Shown here: one piece after another, positions 1 through 8,896 of the stretch | Layout: each line of letters starts with the position of its first letter | How positions within the stretch are numbered: position 1 is the first letter of the stretch | Virus record (IMG/VR): IMGVR_UViG_3300044675_005446 | Coordinates: 1 to 51,041 of that record | Reading direction: 5' to 3' (one strand) | Source of the DNA: a virus | Length of the DNA: 51,041 nucleotides | The notes under the pieces: generated by a model | Database searches by the model: none | Told to the model about the DNA's origin: nothing | Seen by the model: the letters and a program-made list of their open reading frames with translations, nothing else | Program-made: the position numbers and the translations under genes

Positions 1-305
1 AAAGGATTAAAAACTTTTTTGATAATTTCAAAGGAAACCAAAAAGAATCGTCATTTATTTTAAATGGTGGTGTTGAAATGAAAAATTGGGTAGATAATGA
101 ACTTAGAAAAATGAGGGATTATATTAAAAATACAAAAACCAATAAAATGAACGCAGGAATGATGAATCAATTTATTGACCCACATGAAAAAAAGGATTTT
201 ACAAATGTAAGAACATCTCAAGAACATTCAAAAACGATAGATAAATACAATCCATCGGTTAATGAGAGTGTTAAGAGAATAAACGAACTAATATCAAAAA
301 TATAA
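1..305 (+). CDS. 5'-truncated small hypothetical protein
   Basis: An open frame runs without a stop from base 3 to the TAA at 303-305, so the gene probably begins before the window. An ATG at 78 could be an internal start giving 75 residues, but the upstream 25 codons look equally coding (they read KNFFDNF and ILNGGVE). The protein is polar, lysine/asparagine-rich and has no membrane segment. I recognise no family. The next gene starts 4 nt after its stop, so it is probably co-transcribed with the structural-type genes that follow. Confidence 0.6.
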   Translation, partial: RIKNFFDNFKGNQKESSFILNGGVEMKNWVDNELRKMRDYIKNTKTNKMNAGMMNQFIDPHEKKDFTNVRTSQEHSKTIDKYNPSVNESVKRINELISKI

Positions 306-309
306 AATT

Positions 310-603
310 ATGTCAAGTCAAATTACTGTAGATTTAAGTCAAACAGAACCAAATGCACTTACTGCAATCGCTGACCAAGAAAGAGCAAAATTAATCCCTA
401 AAAACGATTTTAATGCTGTAGGTAATGAATATTCATCAGTTAACCGTGATGCAATTGCTGACGGTGACTCTATGGGTAGAGGTACTGGAGCGTTCTTGGA
501 TGTTTATAATGTAAACGCAGGAACTATTGATGATATCGTTGAAAGAAAAAATGATATCAAGATTAACAAATTCAATTCATCTAAAACTTATCCTAATTTT
601 TAA
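310..603 (+). CDS. Small hypothetical protein, possibly virion-associated
   Basis: 97 residues, soluble, with no signal peptide or membrane helix. The sequence is rich in Asp and Asn and ends KTYPNF. No family is recognised. Its stop overlaps the next start as TAATG (603), a junction used repeatedly in this genome and suggestive of translational coupling. Position among short tightly packed genes suggests a virion or assembly role, but this is inference from neighbours only. Confidence 0.6.
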   Translation: MSSQITVDLSQTEPNALTAIADQERAKLIPKNDFNAVGNEYSSVNRDAIADGDSMGRGTGAFLDVYNVNAGTIDDIVERKNDIKINKFNSSKTYPNF

Positions 604-1067
604 TGAAACTTCAAAACACACTTAAAGGTTTAATTTACGAAATCGCTTCTTTAGATAGTATTGTTGATGCTATCAAGAATCGACAAGTTGTGGTAATATA
701 CTACGATGGTGATGAGCCAGGTGGTAGAGGTCTACGTCAAATCGAACCTGTGTGTTTGGGCGTTAGTAAAGCGGGAAATAAAGTATTGAGAGCTTGGGAT
801 AGTGAAGGAGCATCACATACAGGGTATAAAGGTGAACAACCATTACCAGGCTGGAGATTATTTAGATTAGATAAAATACTGTCAAACAAACCGACTGGTG
901 AGGTTTACAATGAACCTAAACCTGGTTATAATTTTAATGGGGATAAAAGTATGGTCAGTGTTATCATAAACGCCAAGTTTGATAATACACCACCACCTCA
1001 ACCACAAACACCACCTCAACCACAACCCGAAACACCACAAACACCTGAAGAAGAAAACATAACATAA
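603..1067 (+). CDS. WYL-domain-like protein with proline-rich tail
   Basis: 154 residues. Residues about 20-95 resemble a compact WYL domain: a beta-rich core with VVVIYYDGD, then GLRQIEPVCLGVSKAGNKV, LRAWD and GWRLFRLDKI. WYL domains are ligand-binding modules usually attached to HTH regulators. Here no DNA-binding domain is present, as is common for stand-alone phage WYL proteins. The last 30 residues are a Pro/Gln repeat (PPPQPQTPPQPQP) ending in acidic residues, probably a disordered linker. Start overlaps the previous stop (TAATG). The ligand and role are unknown. Confidence 0.6.
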   Translation: MKLQNTLKGLIYEIASLDSIVDAIKNRQVVVIYYDGDEPGGRGLRQIEPVCLGVSKAGNKVLRAWDSEGASHTGYKGEQPLPGWRLFRLDKILSNKPTGEVYNEPKPGYNFNGDKSMVSVIINAKFDNTPPPQPQTPPQPQPETPQTPEEENIT

Positions 1068-1068
1068 T

Positions 1069-1701
1069 ATGGATAGATTAATGGAAAAATTGGCTTTATC
1101 TAAAGCCATTATGGATAAAGCAGATGGAATTAAAAGTTCTAATTCAATGAACGGTGGATTACCTCCAACGTCATTACAACAACTTAACTCACCTGAAACG
1201 TTTGATATACCAAACGCAAAATACAATATTCCTTCTGAATTTTTACAAGAAAATTCCGCACCTAAAGACCCTTACTTATCTAATGTGCCGAGAGAAAATA
1301 CTAAGCCAGTTGGAGTTCCGACTGTGGACGCAATCAAAAATTCTAAATTACCTGATGAAATTAAAAGGTTAATGATGGAACATCCGATTGCTCAACCTCA
1401 ACAACAAACCGCAACAATTTCTAACGAATTAGTTGAGAAAGCTGCTCGTCTAATGAAAAAGAATGACAGTAGTTATATTCCTGAATCTGCAAAACCAAAA
1501 CAAGTTCAACAAACTCAACAACCATCGGGTAACATTGATTACAAATTACTTCAAAAAATGATTAACGAAGCAGTAAACAATGCATTAAAAGAAAATGGTT
1601 TATTAGTTGAAAGTTCTGAAAAATCAAATGAGATGTTTAACTTTAAAGTTGGTAAACACATATTTGAAGGTAAGGTAACCAAAATCAAAAAATTGTCTTA
1701 A
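1069..1701 (+). CDS. Hypothetical protein, possibly structural
   Basis: 210 residues, soluble. The middle is rich in Gln/Pro/Ser (APQQQ-type linkers) and residues about 160-180 form a likely amphipathic helix (DYKLLQKMINEAVNNALKE). The C-terminal 25 residues (FNFKVGKHIFEGKVTKIKKL) look like a small beta motif. It follows the WYL gene with the TAA-T-ATG junction, implying coupled translation. It is the last gene before a 52-nt gap and the glycosylation island. No family recognised. Confidence 0.55.
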   Translation: MDRLMEKLALSKAIMDKADGIKSSNSMNGGLPPTSLQQLNSPETFDIPNAKYNIPSEFLQENSAPKDPYLSNVPRENTKPVGVPTVDAIKNSKLPDEIKRLMMEHPIAQPQQQTATISNELVEKAARLMKKNDSSYIPESAKPKQVQQTQQPSGNIDYKLLQKMINEAVNNALKENGLLVESSEKSNEMFNFKVGKHIFEGKVTKIKKLS

Positions 1702-1753
1702 CGTATTTCTTTATTCGACAACAATTACTATATTTTGAACAAATATATTAATA

Positions 1754-2968
1754 ATGTCAAAAATCAAAGTTTTAGTAGTCCCATCCGATAGAACAGGTGT
1801 GGGCAAATTCAGGTCAGTAGACCCTCACGTATTCTTACAAAATATTTATGGTGATGATTTCCATGTGGACATCGTCTATGAACCACCTTATGATGATATG
1901 TCCTTTTGGTCTGAATACCAAATTGTAGCATGTCATAGAAGTATTGGACCTGATTTTGAAAAGGCAAACGAATTAATCCAAAAATTAACCGAGTCAGGAA
2001 TTATTGTCATTGTAGATATTGACGACTATTGGATGCCAGGTAAAGAACACCCAATTCACGACATTATTCGTTTTAACAAAATTAATGAGAAAATTGTTGC
2101 CAACTTAAAAGTTGCATCATATGTGACGACTACAACAACCTTGTTCGCAGATGAAATCAAAAAGTTTAACAAAAACGTTGTTGTTTTCCCAAATGCAATT
2201 AATCCAAACGAACCCCAATTTAAAGAACCAACATTAGAGTCGGATAGACTTAGAATTGGTTGGTTAGGTGGTTCTTCACACTTACACGATTTGCAATTGT
2301 TGGATTCACCATTAGGTAAAATCACACATCTAAAAGACAAATTACAATTTGTTCTTTGTGGTTTTGATACACGAGGTACTGTAACTGAAATCAACCAACA
2401 AACAGGTGAACACAAAAAGAGAGACATCCTTCCACACGAAACTGTTTGGGCTCAGTACGAAAAAATATTTACCCAAAACCACTCTTTAATTTCCGAAGAC
2501 TATAAAAAATACTTATTGAAGTATTCACAAGAAAAATATCCAAACGAACTCAGTGAATCATATGTGAGAGTTTGGACACAACCAGTAACTTCATACGCTA
2601 AAAACTACTCAAAATTTGATGTGTCATTATCACCAATCAAAAACACAATGTTCAACCGTATGAAATCACAACTTAAGGTTATTGAAGCAGGTTTTTATAA
2701 AAAAGCAATAATCGCTTCCGATTTAGGACCATATACCATAGATTTGAAACATTGTTTGAATCAGGGTAATTTTGTTGATGGTAATGCGTTATTGGTTGAC
2801 GAAAACAGAAATCACTCTGATTGGGCAAAGTATATTAAAAAACTTGTTGAAAACCCTAACATGGTTAAAGACATGGGAGAAAGATTATATGAGACGGTTA
2901 AGGATACATATGACTTAAACGTGGTAACCAAAAATAGAGCAGAATTTTATAAATCTTTAATTAAATAA
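1754..2968 (+). CDS. GT-B glycosyltransferase (GT4-like), first gene of the glycosylation island
   Basis: 404 residues. Overall organisation fits a GT-B fold glycosyltransferase: an N-terminal Rossmann half with a glycine-rich loop (PSDRTGVGKFRS, about 8-19), a linker, then a C-terminal half beginning RIGWLGGSSHLHDL (about 167-180). The donor-site region has LSPIKN and LKVIEAGFYKKAIIASD (about 310-326), where the acidic residue of the EAG motif normally contacts the nucleotide-sugar. Preceded by a 52-nt intergenic gap, so this is the likely head of a long operon running to about 18.6 kb. Donor and acceptor cannot be read from sequence. Confidence 0.75.
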   Translation: MSKIKVLVVPSDRTGVGKFRSVDPHVFLQNIYGDDFHVDIVYEPPYDDMSFWSEYQIVACHRSIGPDFEKANELIQKLTESGIIVIVDIDDYWMPGKEHPIHDIIRFNKINEKIVANLKVASYVTTTTTLFADEIKKFNKNVVVFPNAINPNEPQFKEPTLESDRLRIGWLGGSSHLHDLQLLDSPLGKITHLKDKLQFVLCGFDTRGTVTEINQQTGEHKKRDILPHETVWAQYEKIFTQNHSLISEDYKKYLLKYSQEKYPNELSESYVRVWTQPVTSYAKNYSKFDVSLSPIKNTMFNRMKSQLKVIEAGFYKKAIIASDLGPYTIDLKHCLNQGNFVDGNALLVDENRNHSDWAKYIKKLVENPNMVKDMGERLYETVKDTYDLNVVTKNRAEFYKSLIK

Positions 2969-2969
2969 T

Positions 2970-3425
2970 ATGGATTCAAAAAAAGGTAGAATAGGATTCA
3001 CCGCAGGTAACTTCGATTTATTACATCCTGGTTATATATACACATTTGAAGCTGCTAAAGAAAATTGTGATTATTTTATAGTTTTCTTACAGAGAGACCC
3101 TTCACTAACAAGGTTTACTAAGTATAAACCTGTTGTTCCTCTATATGAACGATATAGAACATTAATGTCAATCAAATACATTGATGAGGTTGTTTGTTAT
3201 GATGATGAGGAAGATTTATTAAGAATGATTGAGTTTTATAAACCTGATGTAAGAATTCTTGGTGACGATTACATAGGAAAAAGATTTACTGGTGACCATT
3301 TACCTATTGAAGTTGTTTATACAACTCGTTCTCACGGATGGTCAACAACAAAAATTAAAGACTTAATTACAATACAGACTTTAAAACAAAACCCTGAAAT
3401 AACTAATTTAGTACAAAATGATTAA
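2970..3425 (+). CDS. Cytidylyltransferase-like protein (TagD/RfaE type) with altered HxGH motif
   Basis: 151 residues, the usual length of glycerol-3-phosphate or heptose-type cytidylyltransferases. The N-terminus GFTAGNFDLLHPGYIYTFE matches the nucleotide-binding loop of the family, and the C-terminal WSTTKIKD matches the family's S/T-T-K-I motif. The signature HxGH reads HPGY here, so the second catalytic histidine is a tyrosine. It may therefore have changed or lost activity. Expected role in the family is activating a sugar- or polyol-phosphate with CTP. It sits between glycosyltransferase and exonuclease genes and overlaps the latter by 8 nt. Confidence 0.7.
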   Translation: MDSKKGRIGFTAGNFDLLHPGYIYTFEAAKENCDYFIVFLQRDPSLTRFTKYKPVVPLYERYRTLMSIKYIDEVVCYDDEEDLLRMIEFYKPDVRILGDDYIGKRFTGDHLPIEVVYTTRSHGWSTTKIKDLITIQTLKQNPEITNLVQND

Positions 3426-4119
3426 TATACCATTACAAAAGATTTTATTTTTAGACATCGAAACCGTTGGTGTTTATCCTGATTGGGAAACTTTAGTTAA
3501 AGAAAACGAACCGTTATCTTTTCAATTTGAACACTATTTTGATTGGTTCCAAAAGAGATTCCCTGAAGATGCCGATAAAGGTGTTGGTCAGATGTTTGTT
3601 AATAGAGCTGCGTTGGTCCCTGAATTTGCTCGAATTGCTTGTGTAAGCGTCGCCTTTGTTACTGAACAAGGCGAAGTTAAAATGCAATCATTTAGTAATC
3701 CTGACGAAAAGAAAATGTTATTAGAGGTTCAAAAACTATTATATAGAGTTGGTGAATTAGGATTCTTCTTATGTGGACATAATGTCAAAGGTTTTGATAT
3801 CCCTATGTTGGCAAAACGTATGATTATGAATGGTATAATGCCTCCAAAAATTTTACCAGGTCACGACACAAAACCTTGGGAAATTAAGGCTTTGGACACT
3901 AAAGAAGTATGGCAATACGGTGGGTATGGCTCAATCGCTTCTTTAGAATTGATGTGTGTATGTTTGGGTGTTGAATCATCTAAAACAATGGAAGTTACGG
4001 GTAATAAAGTTCACGAAGCCTTTTGGGTTAAAAAAGATATTGAAGGGATTGTTAAATATTGTGAGAAAGATGTATCCGTATTAATTGATGTTATAAAAAA
4101 ATTAATAGATTTAAAATAA
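3418..4119 (+). CDS. 3'-5' exonuclease, DEDDy (PolB-exonuclease-like)
   Basis: 233 residues. ExoI motif LFLDIETVG (about 9-17) carries the Asp and Glu metal ligands. The ExoII region is GHNVKGFDIPML (about 120-131). ExoIII is YCEKDVSVLIDV (about 215-226), where the Tyr and Asp fit a DEDDy enzyme. No polymerase domain follows, so it is a stand-alone exonuclease of the group related to the PolB proofreading domain. Likely acts on DNA 3' ends in repair or nucleotide recycling; no partner is seen. Start overlaps the previous gene by 8 nt and its stop overlaps dut (TAATG). Confidence 0.82.
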   Translation: MINIPLQKILFLDIETVGVYPDWETLVKENEPLSFQFEHYFDWFQKRFPEDADKGVGQMFVNRAALVPEFARIACVSVAFVTEQGEVKMQSFSNPDEKKMLLEVQKLLYRVGELGFFLCGHNVKGFDIPMLAKRMIMNGIMPPKILPGHDTKPWEIKALDTKEVWQYGGYGSIASLELMCVCLGVESSKTMEVTGNKVHEAFWVKKDIEGIVKYCEKDVSVLIDVIKKLIDLK

Positions 4120-4739
4120 TGGAAAACTCAAATCAAATGGGTCTTGACCCAAACATGTATGAACAAATTTTAAAACAATTTGAAAAAATTAAAACCGAGG
4201 CAGGTATTGAACCTGATGAAAATTATGACCATGAACTAGAGGATTTATTAGGTATGGGATTTGACGATTTAGAAGAAGAAATTTACAAAAGTGCGATGAT
4301 GAGAACTATTGAGGTTGAGACTATTCATCCCGACGCAGTTTTTCCTAAATACGCATATCCGTCCGATTCAGGTTTTGATTTACACTCAACACAAGAGTTA
4401 ACAATTGGTCCATTTGGTAGAATATTAGTCCCAACAGGTTTAAAAGTTTCATTCCCTAAAGGATATGAAATACAGGTTAGACCAAAAAGTGGTTTAGCAA
4501 TTAAACAAGGACTTACCGTTCTTAACACACCAGGAACTGTTGACCAAGGATATACTGGAGAAATTCAAGTTATTGTTTTTAATACAAATAATTACACAGT
4601 GATGATACCTAAAGGTATGAAAGTAGGTCAAGCGGTTTTATGTCCTGTTGTGTGTGGAGACTACGTCAGATTTGAATCGGTAAATTCTATCGAAGATAAA
4701 GACCGAGGAGATAATGGTTTCGGAAGTACAGGAATTTAA
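4119..4739 (+). CDS. dut: dUTPase with N-terminal extension
   Basis: 206 residues; hydrolyses dUTP to dUMP and pyrophosphate, keeping uracil out of phage DNA and feeding dTMP synthesis. All five trimeric dUTPase motifs are visible: SDSGFDL (I, about 85), RPKSGLA (II), GTVDQGYTGE (III, with the catalytic Asp/Tyr), GQAVLCPV (IV) and RGDNGFGSTG (V, at the C-terminus). The first 65 residues are an acidic helical extension not needed for the fold, which makes it longer than the usual 140-150. Its position inside a glycosylation operon is odd but common for compact phage genomes. Confidence 0.95.
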   Translation: MENSNQMGLDPNMYEQILKQFEKIKTEAGIEPDENYDHELEDLLGMGFDDLEEEIYKSAMMRTIEVETIHPDAVFPKYAYPSDSGFDLHSTQELTIGPFGRILVPTGLKVSFPKGYEIQVRPKSGLAIKQGLTVLNTPGTVDQGYTGEIQVIVFNTNNYTVMIPKGMKVGQAVLCPVVCGDYVRFESVNSIEDKDRGDNGFGSTGI

Positions 4740-4749
4740 AATATAAAAA

Positions 4750-6378
4750 ATGATTACAGTAGGATATTCAACAAGAGAACATAACCCGCAATTCATTGAA
4801 TACTTGAAAAAAAGTTCAGGGTTCAAAAAGATTGAGGTTATTGAAAAAATAAATAATGGTGAAAAGTCACTTTCTGAGGTTTATAATGAAATCTTAAGAG
4901 AGTCTAAAACTGACATTGTAGTTTTATGTCACGATGACATTTATTTTGACAGTTCAAGTTGGTTCCATAAAATAAAGTCTCATTTTGAAAAAAGTGACTT
5001 TGGTATTTTAGGTGTTGCTGGTAGTACTAACATGCCTGAAACAGGTAGATGGTGGGATAACAGAAAAACCATGTTAGGTATTGTAAACCATGAAAGTGGT
5101 GGAAAAAAATGGACATCAAAATATTCTGAAGACCACGGAAAATCTATTAAACAAACCGTAATTGTTGACGGTCTTTTTATCGCACTTAGTAAATCAAGAA
5201 TTAAACACACCTTTGATGAAGACTTCAAGGGGTTTCACTTTTATGATTTGGCGTTTTGCTTTAAAAATCACATTGAGGGTGTAAAAGTTGGTGTAATCAG
5301 TAATATTAGAATTACTCACAAATCAATTGGTCAAACAAATCAACAATGGGAAGACAACAGACAATTCTTTGTTGAGAAGTATGGTAGTAATTTACCAAAC
5401 AAAATACCTTTCGACCCAAACAAGAGGTTAAAAGTAATGTTGTCTTGTTTATTCTTTAGAAATTTTACAGGTTCAGAACTTTATGTATTTGAACTTGCAA
5501 AAAGTTTGATGAAGTTAAACTGTAGTGTTACTGTAGTTTCACAAATTGGTGGTCCATTAACCGACATGGCAAAAAAACTTGGTATTAAGTGTTTATCATT
5601 TGAAGAATCACCAGGGTTTAAGATTGGTGATGGTAAATGGGGATTTGAAACACCTGAGGGTGTTAAACCATCAACACCTAATATGATGTATAGAGTTTCT
5701 GAGGTCGATTATGACATCATACATATTCAACATAAACCAGTCGCTGAAAGAATTTTGAATATGTACCCCGAACTTCCAAAAATATGTGCGGTACACTCTG
5801 AAGTTATTTCTTTAGAAGACCCTATTAAAGACCCAACAATTAAAAAGTACATTGCAATTAGACCTGAAATTAAAACACACATTGTAAATAAATTTGAGAT
5901 ATCCGAAGAAATGGTTGATGTGATTTACAATCCTGTGGATAATGAAAAATTCAACCCAAAAAATATTAAGGACGATAATTATGTTCTATTTGTGGGTACC
6001 ATAGATTACTTAAGAAAAGATACCATTCTTGATTTAATTGAATACACAAGAGAAAATGGTAAAGAACTTTGGTTGGTCGGTGAAGATAAAGATAATTACC
6101 TACAACAAGTTTTAAGTGAACCTCATGTTAAACATTTTCCTCCAACGTGGTCGGTTGAAAAGTTTATTTTAAATTCTTCAGAGACCGCAGGAATTCAATT
6201 AGGTAGAACAACAATTGAAAGTTGGATGTGTGGTAAACCGTCTTGGATTTATAAAGTGGATTCAAACGGTAATATATTGTCTAAAGAAAGACACGAACCA
6301 CCATCAGACATTGAGAAATATTACACAATGAATGTTGCACAACAAATAAAAGAAGAGTACATTAAAATCCTATCATAA
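4750..6378 (+). CDS. Two-domain glycosyltransferase (StrF-like GT-A plus GT4-like GT-B)
   Basis: 542 residues. Residues 1-215 resemble a GT2/StrF-type GT-A domain: VVLCHDDIYFDSSSW carries the Asp pair expected to bind the metal-nucleotide. Residues 230-540 form a GT-B module with an N-terminal start KVMLSCLFFRNFTGSELYVFELA, a mid-region YVLFVGTIDYLRKD and a C-terminal donor-site GRTTIESWMCGKPSW where the Glu is conserved. Two transferase folds in one polypeptide suggest addition of two successive sugars. Stop overlaps the next start (TAATG). Confidence 0.75.
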   Translation: MITVGYSTREHNPQFIEYLKKSSGFKKIEVIEKINNGEKSLSEVYNEILRESKTDIVVLCHDDIYFDSSSWFHKIKSHFEKSDFGILGVAGSTNMPETGRWWDNRKTMLGIVNHESGGKKWTSKYSEDHGKSIKQTVIVDGLFIALSKSRIKHTFDEDFKGFHFYDLAFCFKNHIEGVKVGVISNIRITHKSIGQTNQQWEDNRQFFVEKYGSNLPNKIPFDPNKRLKVMLSCLFFRNFTGSELYVFELAKSLMKLNCSVTVVSQIGGPLTDMAKKLGIKCLSFEESPGFKIGDGKWGFETPEGVKPSTPNMMYRVSEVDYDIIHIQHKPVAERILNMYPELPKICAVHSEVISLEDPIKDPTIKKYIAIRPEIKTHIVNKFEISEEMVDVIYNPVDNEKFNPKNIKDDNYVLFVGTIDYLRKDTILDLIEYTRENGKELWLVGEDKDNYLQQVLSEPHVKHFPPTWSVEKFILNSSETAGIQLGRTTIESWMCGKPSWIYKVDSNGNILSKERHEPPSDIEKYYTMNVAQQIKEEYIKILS

Positions 6379-7535
6379 TGAAAATTGGTATAGTCGATAC
6401 CAGTATCACGGGATTGTCATTTGGTTTATTGTGTGAAAAACATGGATATGATGTCATTTTTTCACACAATAATGATGACTTTATTTTTAACCTTAATAAC
6501 CGAGTTTGTATTACGGATGAACCCATGGTTCAGAGTTTGTTGTTAGATTCCCAAAAATTTAATACCACATCAAATGTTTTGGATGTGATTAAAGAATCTG
6601 ACATCATTTTTGTTTTTTCTGAAACACCAATTAATCTTGAGGGTAACTATGACACAACAAGTGTTTTTAACATTGTTAGTAGTTTTTATACATTATCTTC
6701 TCAGAATTTAGAATTATATAATAAGAAACTTGTTATTTGTTCTCCAACAAATCCTGGTGAAGTTGAACAAATTCAAACAAGATTGAATATGTTTAACGTA
6801 CAAGTTGCATATAATCCATTTTTTGTTGATGGTGGTGAAATAATTAAAAACATACAGGAATCCGAAATGGTTTTAATTGGAAGTGACCATCAAGAGTTAT
6901 CCAATGAATTAATTCATATTCACTCAAAAATTAAAACAGTTACGGTTAATGCTTATGTTATGTCATACAAAGCTGCCGAGATTGTTAAATTAGGTATCAA
7001 TACTTTTTTATCGTCAAAAATCAATCAATCAAATATGATTGGTCAGATTGCAATTAAGTCAGGTATTGAATCTGAAATGGGTATGGTTTTGTCCGCTATT
7101 GGAGGTTTTGATGGTATAGGTAAAAAATATATGTCTTACGGACTTGGGTATGGTGGTACGTCGATAAACAGTAATAACAAAGCAATTAGTCATTATTCCG
7201 AATCTTTGGGGTTAGGTACTAAAATGTTTTCATCCATAACCGAGTTTAATGAATCACATTTAAAATTCATAAAACAACACTACATTGAAAAAAATCCTAC
7301 AGGTGAATTGGCATTTGTATTTAACCATTTAACTTATAAGAAGGGGGTTAATGTTTTAGAGGAATCTCAATATTTCAAATTGTGTATTGAGTTGTTAGAC
7401 GATGGATATAGTGTCAATGTTATTGAAACCCCTAAAATTATTTCAGAGTTAAATCAACTATCAGAAAAATATGATGGTAGACTAAAATTTTATAAACCAG
7501 GGACATATCCTTCAGGAATACTAATTAATCTATAA
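6378..7535 (+). CDS. UDP-glucose/GDP-mannose dehydrogenase homologue lacking catalytic residues
   Basis: 385 residues with the UGDH-type order: N-terminal Rossmann strand (KIGIVDTSITGLSFGLL), the SETPIN-LEGNYDT region that matches the family's PTP-DGxxD motif, a central helix region AAEIVKLGINTF, and a C-terminal half. The family's active-site segment GxGFGGSCFPKD reads GLGYGGTSINSN (about 255-266), so the catalytic Cys is Ser262. The NPEFLREG segment reads NPFFVDGG (about 146-153), removing the Glu. Oxidation to a uronate is therefore unlikely. It may be a binding or regulatory paralogue, or catalyse another step. Confidence 0.65.
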   Translation: MKIGIVDTSITGLSFGLLCEKHGYDVIFSHNNDDFIFNLNNRVCITDEPMVQSLLLDSQKFNTTSNVLDVIKESDIIFVFSETPINLEGNYDTTSVFNIVSSFYTLSSQNLELYNKKLVICSPTNPGEVEQIQTRLNMFNVQVAYNPFFVDGGEIIKNIQESEMVLIGSDHQELSNELIHIHSKIKTVTVNAYVMSYKAAEIVKLGINTFLSSKINQSNMIGQIAIKSGIESEMGMVLSAIGGFDGIGKKYMSYGLGYGGTSINSNNKAISHYSESLGLGTKMFSSITEFNESHLKFIKQHYIEKNPTGELAFVFNHLTYKKGVNVLEESQYFKLCIELLDDGYSVNVIETPKIISELNQLSEKYDGRLKFYKPGTYPSGILINL

Positions 7536-8245
7536 TGATAATACTTACTACAACTTATAATTGTGAAAAATACGTTGAGAAATCTTTATTGTCTATTATG
7601 ACACAAAGATTTAGAGATTTTAAATGTTACATCACAGATGATTTATCTACCGATAATACCGTAGAAATAATTAAGAAAACAATTGAGGGTGATGATAGAT
7701 TCATCCTAATTGAGAATAAAACAAAAATGTATCAGCCAGGAAATTACGACCAAGTAATTAGAGGATTGGACATTCCTGATGAGGAAATATGTATTGAGGT
7801 TGATGGCGATGATTGGTTACCAAACTCAAATGTATTTGGATTAATTGACGAAACATATTCGGACCCTGATGTTTGGATGACAAGTGGTTCTTTCAAATAT
7901 AGTAGCGGTTCTCAAGGGTTTTCAAATCCACCAACAAGTTTTGATAATATAAGAAAACAAAGTTTTACATTATCACACATGAGAACTTGGAAGTCTTGGT
8001 TATGGAAAAAAATTAAAGAGGAAGACCTTAAAGACAACGATGGAAATTACTGGGGTGTTGCTGGAGACTTAGCGTTTATGTTCCCAATGTTTGAAATGTC
8101 AGGTAAAAAACACTATAGACATATACCAAGTATAACTTACATTTACAACGAAACTAATCCATTAAATGACCATAAAGTTAATATGTCTAAAGTAAATTCA
8201 ACTGTCAGTATAATTAGAAATAAACAACCTTATAATTTAATATAA
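7535..8245 (+). CDS. GT2-family glycosyltransferase
   Basis: 236 residues. Opens with the classic GT-A start IILTTTYNCEKYVEKSLLSI and a second nucleotide-contact segment YITDDLSTDNTVEII. The metal-binding DxD equivalent is EVDGDDWLPN (about 88-97). Short for GT2, with no membrane segment, so a soluble cytoplasmic transferase is expected. Both ends overlap neighbours by TAATG junctions, placing it in the middle of a coupled operon. Donor and acceptor are unknown. Confidence 0.8.
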   Translation: MIILTTTYNCEKYVEKSLLSIMTQRFRDFKCYITDDLSTDNTVEIIKKTIEGDDRFILIENKTKMYQPGNYDQVIRGLDIPDEEICIEVDGDDWLPNSNVFGLIDETYSDPDVWMTSGSFKYSSGSQGFSNPPTSFDNIRKQSFTLSHMRTWKSWLWKKIKEEDLKDNDGNYWGVAGDLAFMFPMFEMSGKKHYRHIPSITYIYNETNPLNDHKVNMSKVNSTVSIIRNKQPYNLI

Positions 8246-8895
8246 TGAGCTTTGATTCCAGTATTGAAAACAGAATTATACATTTTAATGAAACCACACC
8301 AATAAAAAACATATTACACATTGGAGCGTGTTTAGGAGAAGAGGTATCATTTTACGAACAATTTAACCCAAACGTAGTTTATTGGTTTGAACCAAACCCA
8401 AAATTACATGATAGATTAAATCAAAACTTACAAGGTAAGTCATTTACCAATATCGTATTTCCATATGCGGTAAGTAATAAAAAAGGTACCGCAAATTTTA
8501 ACATTATTGAAAATACTACTGGTACTAACCCAGGGTGTTCCTCATTACAAGAGTTAAAATTACATTCAGAATTATATCCTGATATTAAAAAAGTTGATAC
8601 TTGTGAAGTTCAAACAATCAACATCGACGAATTTTTAAATGAGAATAATTTAGAAACTAATTTTGAGTTGGTGAGTTTAGACACACAAGGTCATGATTTT
8701 GAAATTTTAACTTCAAGTGAGTTTATTTTAAACGCAAAGTTAATTGTCATTGAAACCGCGTCAATTGAACTTTACGAAGGTCAACAGACTGATACTAAAA
8801 TTGAAGAGTTTTTAATGACTAAAGGTTTCATTAAAGATTATTATCACGCATTCCATAGTGTTTGGGGTGATACATTATTTGTAAAACAAGATTAA
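8245..8895 (+). CDS. FkbM-family SAM methyltransferase
   Basis: 216 residues. NILHIGACLGEEVSFYE (about 18-34) is the SAM-binding loop, followed by VYWFEPNP (acidic residue for ribose contact) and the FkbM-like core with SLDTQGHDFEIL (about 145-156) and VIETASIELYEGQ. FkbM-family enzymes O-methylate sugars and other hydroxyl groups. Between a GT2 and a fucosyltransferase gene, methylation of a glycan made by this cluster is the natural reading, but the substrate is inferred only from context. Confidence 0.82.
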   Translation: MSFDSSIENRIIHFNETTPIKNILHIGACLGEEVSFYEQFNPNVVYWFEPNPKLHDRLNQNLQGKSFTNIVFPYAVSNKKGTANFNIIENTTGTNPGCSSLQELKLHSELYPDIKKVDTCEVQTINIDEFLNENNLETNFELVSLDTQGHDFEILTSSEFILNAKLIVIETASIELYEGQQTDTKIEEFLMTKGFIKDYYHAFHSVWGDTLFVKQD

Positions 8896-8896
8896 T

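Noticed and set aside
882-1226. Minus-strand open frame of 114 codons
   Set aside because: Antisense to the Pro/Gln-rich tail, giving Leu/Trp/Arg runs; a shadow frame.
1693-1737. Promoter before the first glycosyltransferase gene
   Set aside because: TTG and a TATATTTTG-like box are present, but the box has an extra base and the spacing is off, so it is not called.
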